Source of the DNA: Gracilimonas sediminicola
GTDB taxonomy: Bacteria > Bacteroidota > Rhodothermia > Balneolales > Balneolaceae
Reading direction: 5' to 3'
Length of the DNA stretch: 64,000 bases
Assembly: GCF_024320785.1 (NCBI RefSeq)
Contig: NZ_JANDBC010000001.1
Span: 2,052,001-2,116,000, forward strand
A program made the position numbers and the translations under genes. Position 1 is the stretch's first letter. Each line of letters begins with the position of its first letter. Positions 61,705 to 64,000 of the stretch are shown here, in pieces. The notes under the pieces are model-generated. The model was given only the letters and a program-made list of their open reading frames with translations. It searched no databases and was not told the DNA's origin.

Positions 61705-62466
61705 ATGGATTTTGTGTATATGAACAGCAGTTTTATAGTGAAATTTATTAAATCGTTTTTTTTGATGGTATTAGTGGTGGGATTATCGGCATGCAAAAGC
61801 TCGGAGTCGGTAAGCAATAATTCGGAATCAGGTAAAGAGACGGCTACTGAGCAAAGTGTGGATAATGATTCAGGGATGAGTACCGCCGAAATGGAAGCTT
61901 TGTATTGGGCCCGACAAGACAGTGCCCGGATGAACTTCACCAAAGCCGATGTAAAGTTTATGACCGGGATGATTGCTCACCATGCACAGGCACTAATCAT
62001 GTCGCGACTGGCGCCGGAAAATAACGCAAGTCCACAGATCCAAACCCTGGCTGCCCGCATTATCAATGCCCAGAAAGATGAAATCCGCTCTATGCAAACC
62101 TGGCTCCGTGATCGCGATCAGCCGGTTCCTGAAGTGCATATCGAAGGATTGAACCTGATGATTCACGGGCTTGGGGAAGATCACATGAAAATGGATCACA
62201 CCAATATGGCAGGAATGTTATCACCGGCTCAGCTAAAAGAACTCAGCGAAGCCACCGGCGATGAATTTGACCGCCTGTATTTGAAATATATGATCGACCA
62301 CCACAAAGGGGCGGTAACGATGGTCACCAAATTATTTGATACCGATGGAGCCGCTCAGGACGATGCCGCATTCCGTTTAGCATCAGACATTCAGGTAGAT
62401 CAGCGGACGGAAATTGACCGTATGCAGCTGATGCTGGACCGGATGACTGCAGCTAATGGCCAATAA
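61705..62466 (+). CDS. DUF305 lipoprotein (CopM-like)
   Basis: The 253-residue protein starts with a lipoprotein signal ending at VVGLSACKSS. An ATG at 61720 would give a tighter signal of 25 residues. Two DUF305-type helical segments carry HH motifs (MTGMIAHHAQALIM and MIDHHKGAVTMV). The family is linked to copper and metal handling in some bacteria; that is not shown here. It comes after the AT-rich TIR operon, and composition returns to normal. A 37-base gap separates it from the LVIVD gene, suggesting one operon. Confidence 0.85.
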   Translation: MDFVYMNSSFIVKFIKSFFLMVLVVGLSACKSSESVSNNSESGKETATEQSVDNDSGMSTAEMEALYWARQDSARMNFTKADVKFMTGMIAHHAQALIMSRLAPENNASPQIQTLAARIINAQKDEIRSMQTWLRDRDQPVPEVHIEGLNLMIHGLGEDHMKMDHTNMAGMLSPAQLKELSEATGDEFDRLYLKYMIDHHKGAVTMVTKLFDTDGAAQDDAAFRLASDIQVDQRTEIDRMQLMLDRMTAANGQ

Positions 62467-62503
62467 AGAATATCACGTCAACAAAAACACAGAATACGTA
62501 CTT

Positions 62504-64000
62504 ATGAACAAATCGAAACTATTTCTTACGCTGATGGTGTCGGTATTGATTGGTGCCTATGGGTGTTCGTCATCTTCCATGATGGACGACTCAAGCTCAC
62601 CGTCTATGATGCCATCTATTGAACCCAAGCCGGTAACGGAAGCAAACCCGCCAAGTCCCGACCCACGGGTAGGACTGAAAGCCGGTTTATTTGATGCCGA
62701 AGAAGCCAGCTGGAACCTGAATATGCTGTCTCAAACACCACCGCCCGAAGATTTTGTGGGCGTAACGAACTCCGACCTGGCCTTTAAAGGTAACTATGCT
62801 TTTCAGGGGAATTATAATGGTGTGATTGTATGGGATGTATCCAATCCCCGATCCCCGGAACTGGTAGTAGATTACTTATGCCCGGCTTCACAAAGTGATG
62901 TGTCCGTGTATGGAAATCTTCTTTTTGTATCCGGTGAAGGATTAGGCGGCCGACTCGATTGTGGAACTGAAGGAGTGCAGGAAACAGTGAGCGAAGAACG
63001 ACTTCGCGGAATCCGGATTTTTGATATTACTGATGTCAAACAGCCAAAATATGTGTCTAACGTTCAAACATGCCGCGGTTCTCACACGCATTCCGTTTTG
63101 AAAGATCCTGAAGACGACGAAAACGTTTATATCTATGTGTCAGGATCAGCGCCTGTTCGCCCGAATGAAGAATTGCCGGGATGTTCAGCTGCCATGCCGG
63201 ATGAAGATCCTAATTCCGCCTTATTCAGAATTGAGGTAATTAAAGTCCCGCTGGATAATCCTGAAGAAGCAGCTATCGTAAATTCTCCCCGAATTTTTGA
63301 AAACCTGACAGCTGCTCCAACCCATGGTATGGCTCCGGCCGACAAAGCAGCGTTGGAAAAAGCGAAAGAAGAAGGAGCTTTTACAGCCGAAATTTTTGGT
63401 CAGGAACGAGTAATTCCTGGTCGGTATGTACGAATGATTCTATCGAATGTAGCCCAGCAGCGAGCCGGAGAAGGTGCAGAACCTACAGCGGCTGACAGTG
63501 CTTATCTCCGTGAAAATATCCAGATGATGGTGGACCAGCAGTTTGGAATAGGTGGTGATGAAGAAGACGATCGCGGACCAAACCAGTGTCACGACATCAC
63601 CCTTTATCCGGAGATTGGTTTAGCCGGGGGTGCTTGTGAAGGCTACGGACTCTTACTGGACATCACGGATCCTGTAAACCCTAAACGGGTTGATGCGGTT
63701 GCTGATTCAAACTTCTCATACTGGCACTCTGCTACCTTCAGTAACGATGGAAGCAAAGTGTTGTTTACGGATGAATGGGGCGGCGGCGGTCAGCCAAAAT
63801 GCCGTGAAACGGATCCTTACGAGTGGGGAGCTAATGCCCTGTTCACCATCAATGAGAACAATAAGATGGAATTCGAGAGCTATTATAAACTACCTGCTCC
63901 ACAAACCAGTGAGGAAAACTGTGTAGCTCACAACGGATCTCTGATTCCGGTTCCGGGACGGGAGATTATGGTTCAGTCGTGGTATCAGGGTGGTATTTCT
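62504..64000 (+). CDS. LVIVD-repeat lipoprotein, incomplete at the right edge
   Basis: At least 499 residues are visible, open at the edge. The lipoprotein signal ends at IGAYGCSSSS. The repeats resemble LVIVD propeller blades (NGVIVWDVSNPRSPELV; RGIRIFDITDVKQPKYV; GLLLDITDPVNPKRV). A histidine/cysteine-containing region (SCRGSHTHSV-like; NQCHDITLYPE; KCRETDPYEW) may bind metal. It probably forms a surface or periplasmic propeller. The adjacent DUF305 gene on the same strand suggests joint expression. Confidence 0.75.
   Translation, partial: MNKSKLFLTLMVSVLIGAYGCSSSSMMDDSSSPSMMPSIEPKPVTEANPPSPDPRVGLKAGLFDAEEASWNLNMLSQTPPPEDFVGVTNSDLAFKGNYAFQGNYNGVIVWDVSNPRSPELVVDYLCPASQSDVSVYGNLLFVSGEGLGGRLDCGTEGVQETVSEERLRGIRIFDITDVKQPKYVSNVQTCRGSHTHSVLKDPEDDENVYIYVSGSAPVRPNEELPGCSAAMPDEDPNSALFRIEVIKVPLDNPEEAAIVNSPRIFENLTAAPTHGMAPADKAALEKAKEEGAFTAEIFGQERVIPGRYVRMILSNVAQQRAGEGAEPTAADSAYLRENIQMMVDQQFGIGGDEEDDRGPNQCHDITLYPEIGLAGGACEGYGLLLDITDPVNPKRVDAVADSNFSYWHSATFSNDGSKVLFTDEWGGGGQPKCRETDPYEWGANALFTINENNKMEFESYYKLPAPQTSEENCVAHNGSLIPVPGREIMVQSWYQGGIS

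Overview
The window is about 64 kb of a Gram-negative chromosome, probably from Balneolota (Balneola/Gracilimonas-like) or a close Bacteroidota relative. This is an inference from the proteins: many lipoproteins, long families of MacB-like permeases, PD40-amidohydrolase and M61 exoproteins, and a phenylacetate plus homogentisate gene set. Base composition is moderate in most genes and clearly AT-rich only around 59.7-61.7 kb. I saw no tRNA, rRNA, CRISPR array, transposase or integrase.

Layout. (1) 0-7.8 kb: an oxidative-stress group (SthA-like flavoprotein fragment, Mn-type superoxide dismutase, bacilliredoxin), a lone receiver-domain protein, an MscS channel, a patch of small lipoproteins (one with two ExbD-like domains, flanked by a duplicated pair) and an NfeD-slipin operon. 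(2) 7.9-39.3 kb: eight MacB/FtsX-type ABC permeases, two ATPases, one HlyD-type adaptor, a beta-lactamase-family serine hydrolase and a sigma-54 activator/histidine kinase pair. Three intergenic regions carry the same arrangement: two 16-bp imperfect palindromes exactly 21 bp apart, with a GG-N10-G(C/A/T) sigma-54-like promoter about 62-64 bp away. I infer that the adjacent NtrC-type regulator controls four transcripts: itself, the adaptor-ATPase-permease operon, the five-permease array, and the serine hydrolase operon. (3) 39.5-44 kb: an AlkD-type glycosylase and a large propeller-amidohydrolase. (4) 43.7-57.7 kb: phenylacetate catabolism (paaABCD, paaG, paaH, paaI, paaJ, paaY, paaZ and a PaaF-like hydratase), interrupted by a small-antitoxin/PIN toxin pair and a DUF4260 gene, followed divergently by hpd and hmgA for tyrosine breakdown. 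paaE and paaK are not here. (5) 58-64 kb: an M61 peptidase, then an AT-rich, overlapping three-gene operon TIR / membrane protein / TIR, which is the best candidate for an uncharacterised defence system, then a DUF305 lipoprotein and an LVIVD-repeat lipoprotein running off the end.

Two structural themes cut across the regions. Most gaps between co-oriented genes hold an inverted repeat built from short recurring words. The words differ from gap to gap, but each gap keeps its own arms complementary. Separately, an almost identical 25-nt terminator hairpin occurs four times, in three cases directly after a gene read on the minus strand.
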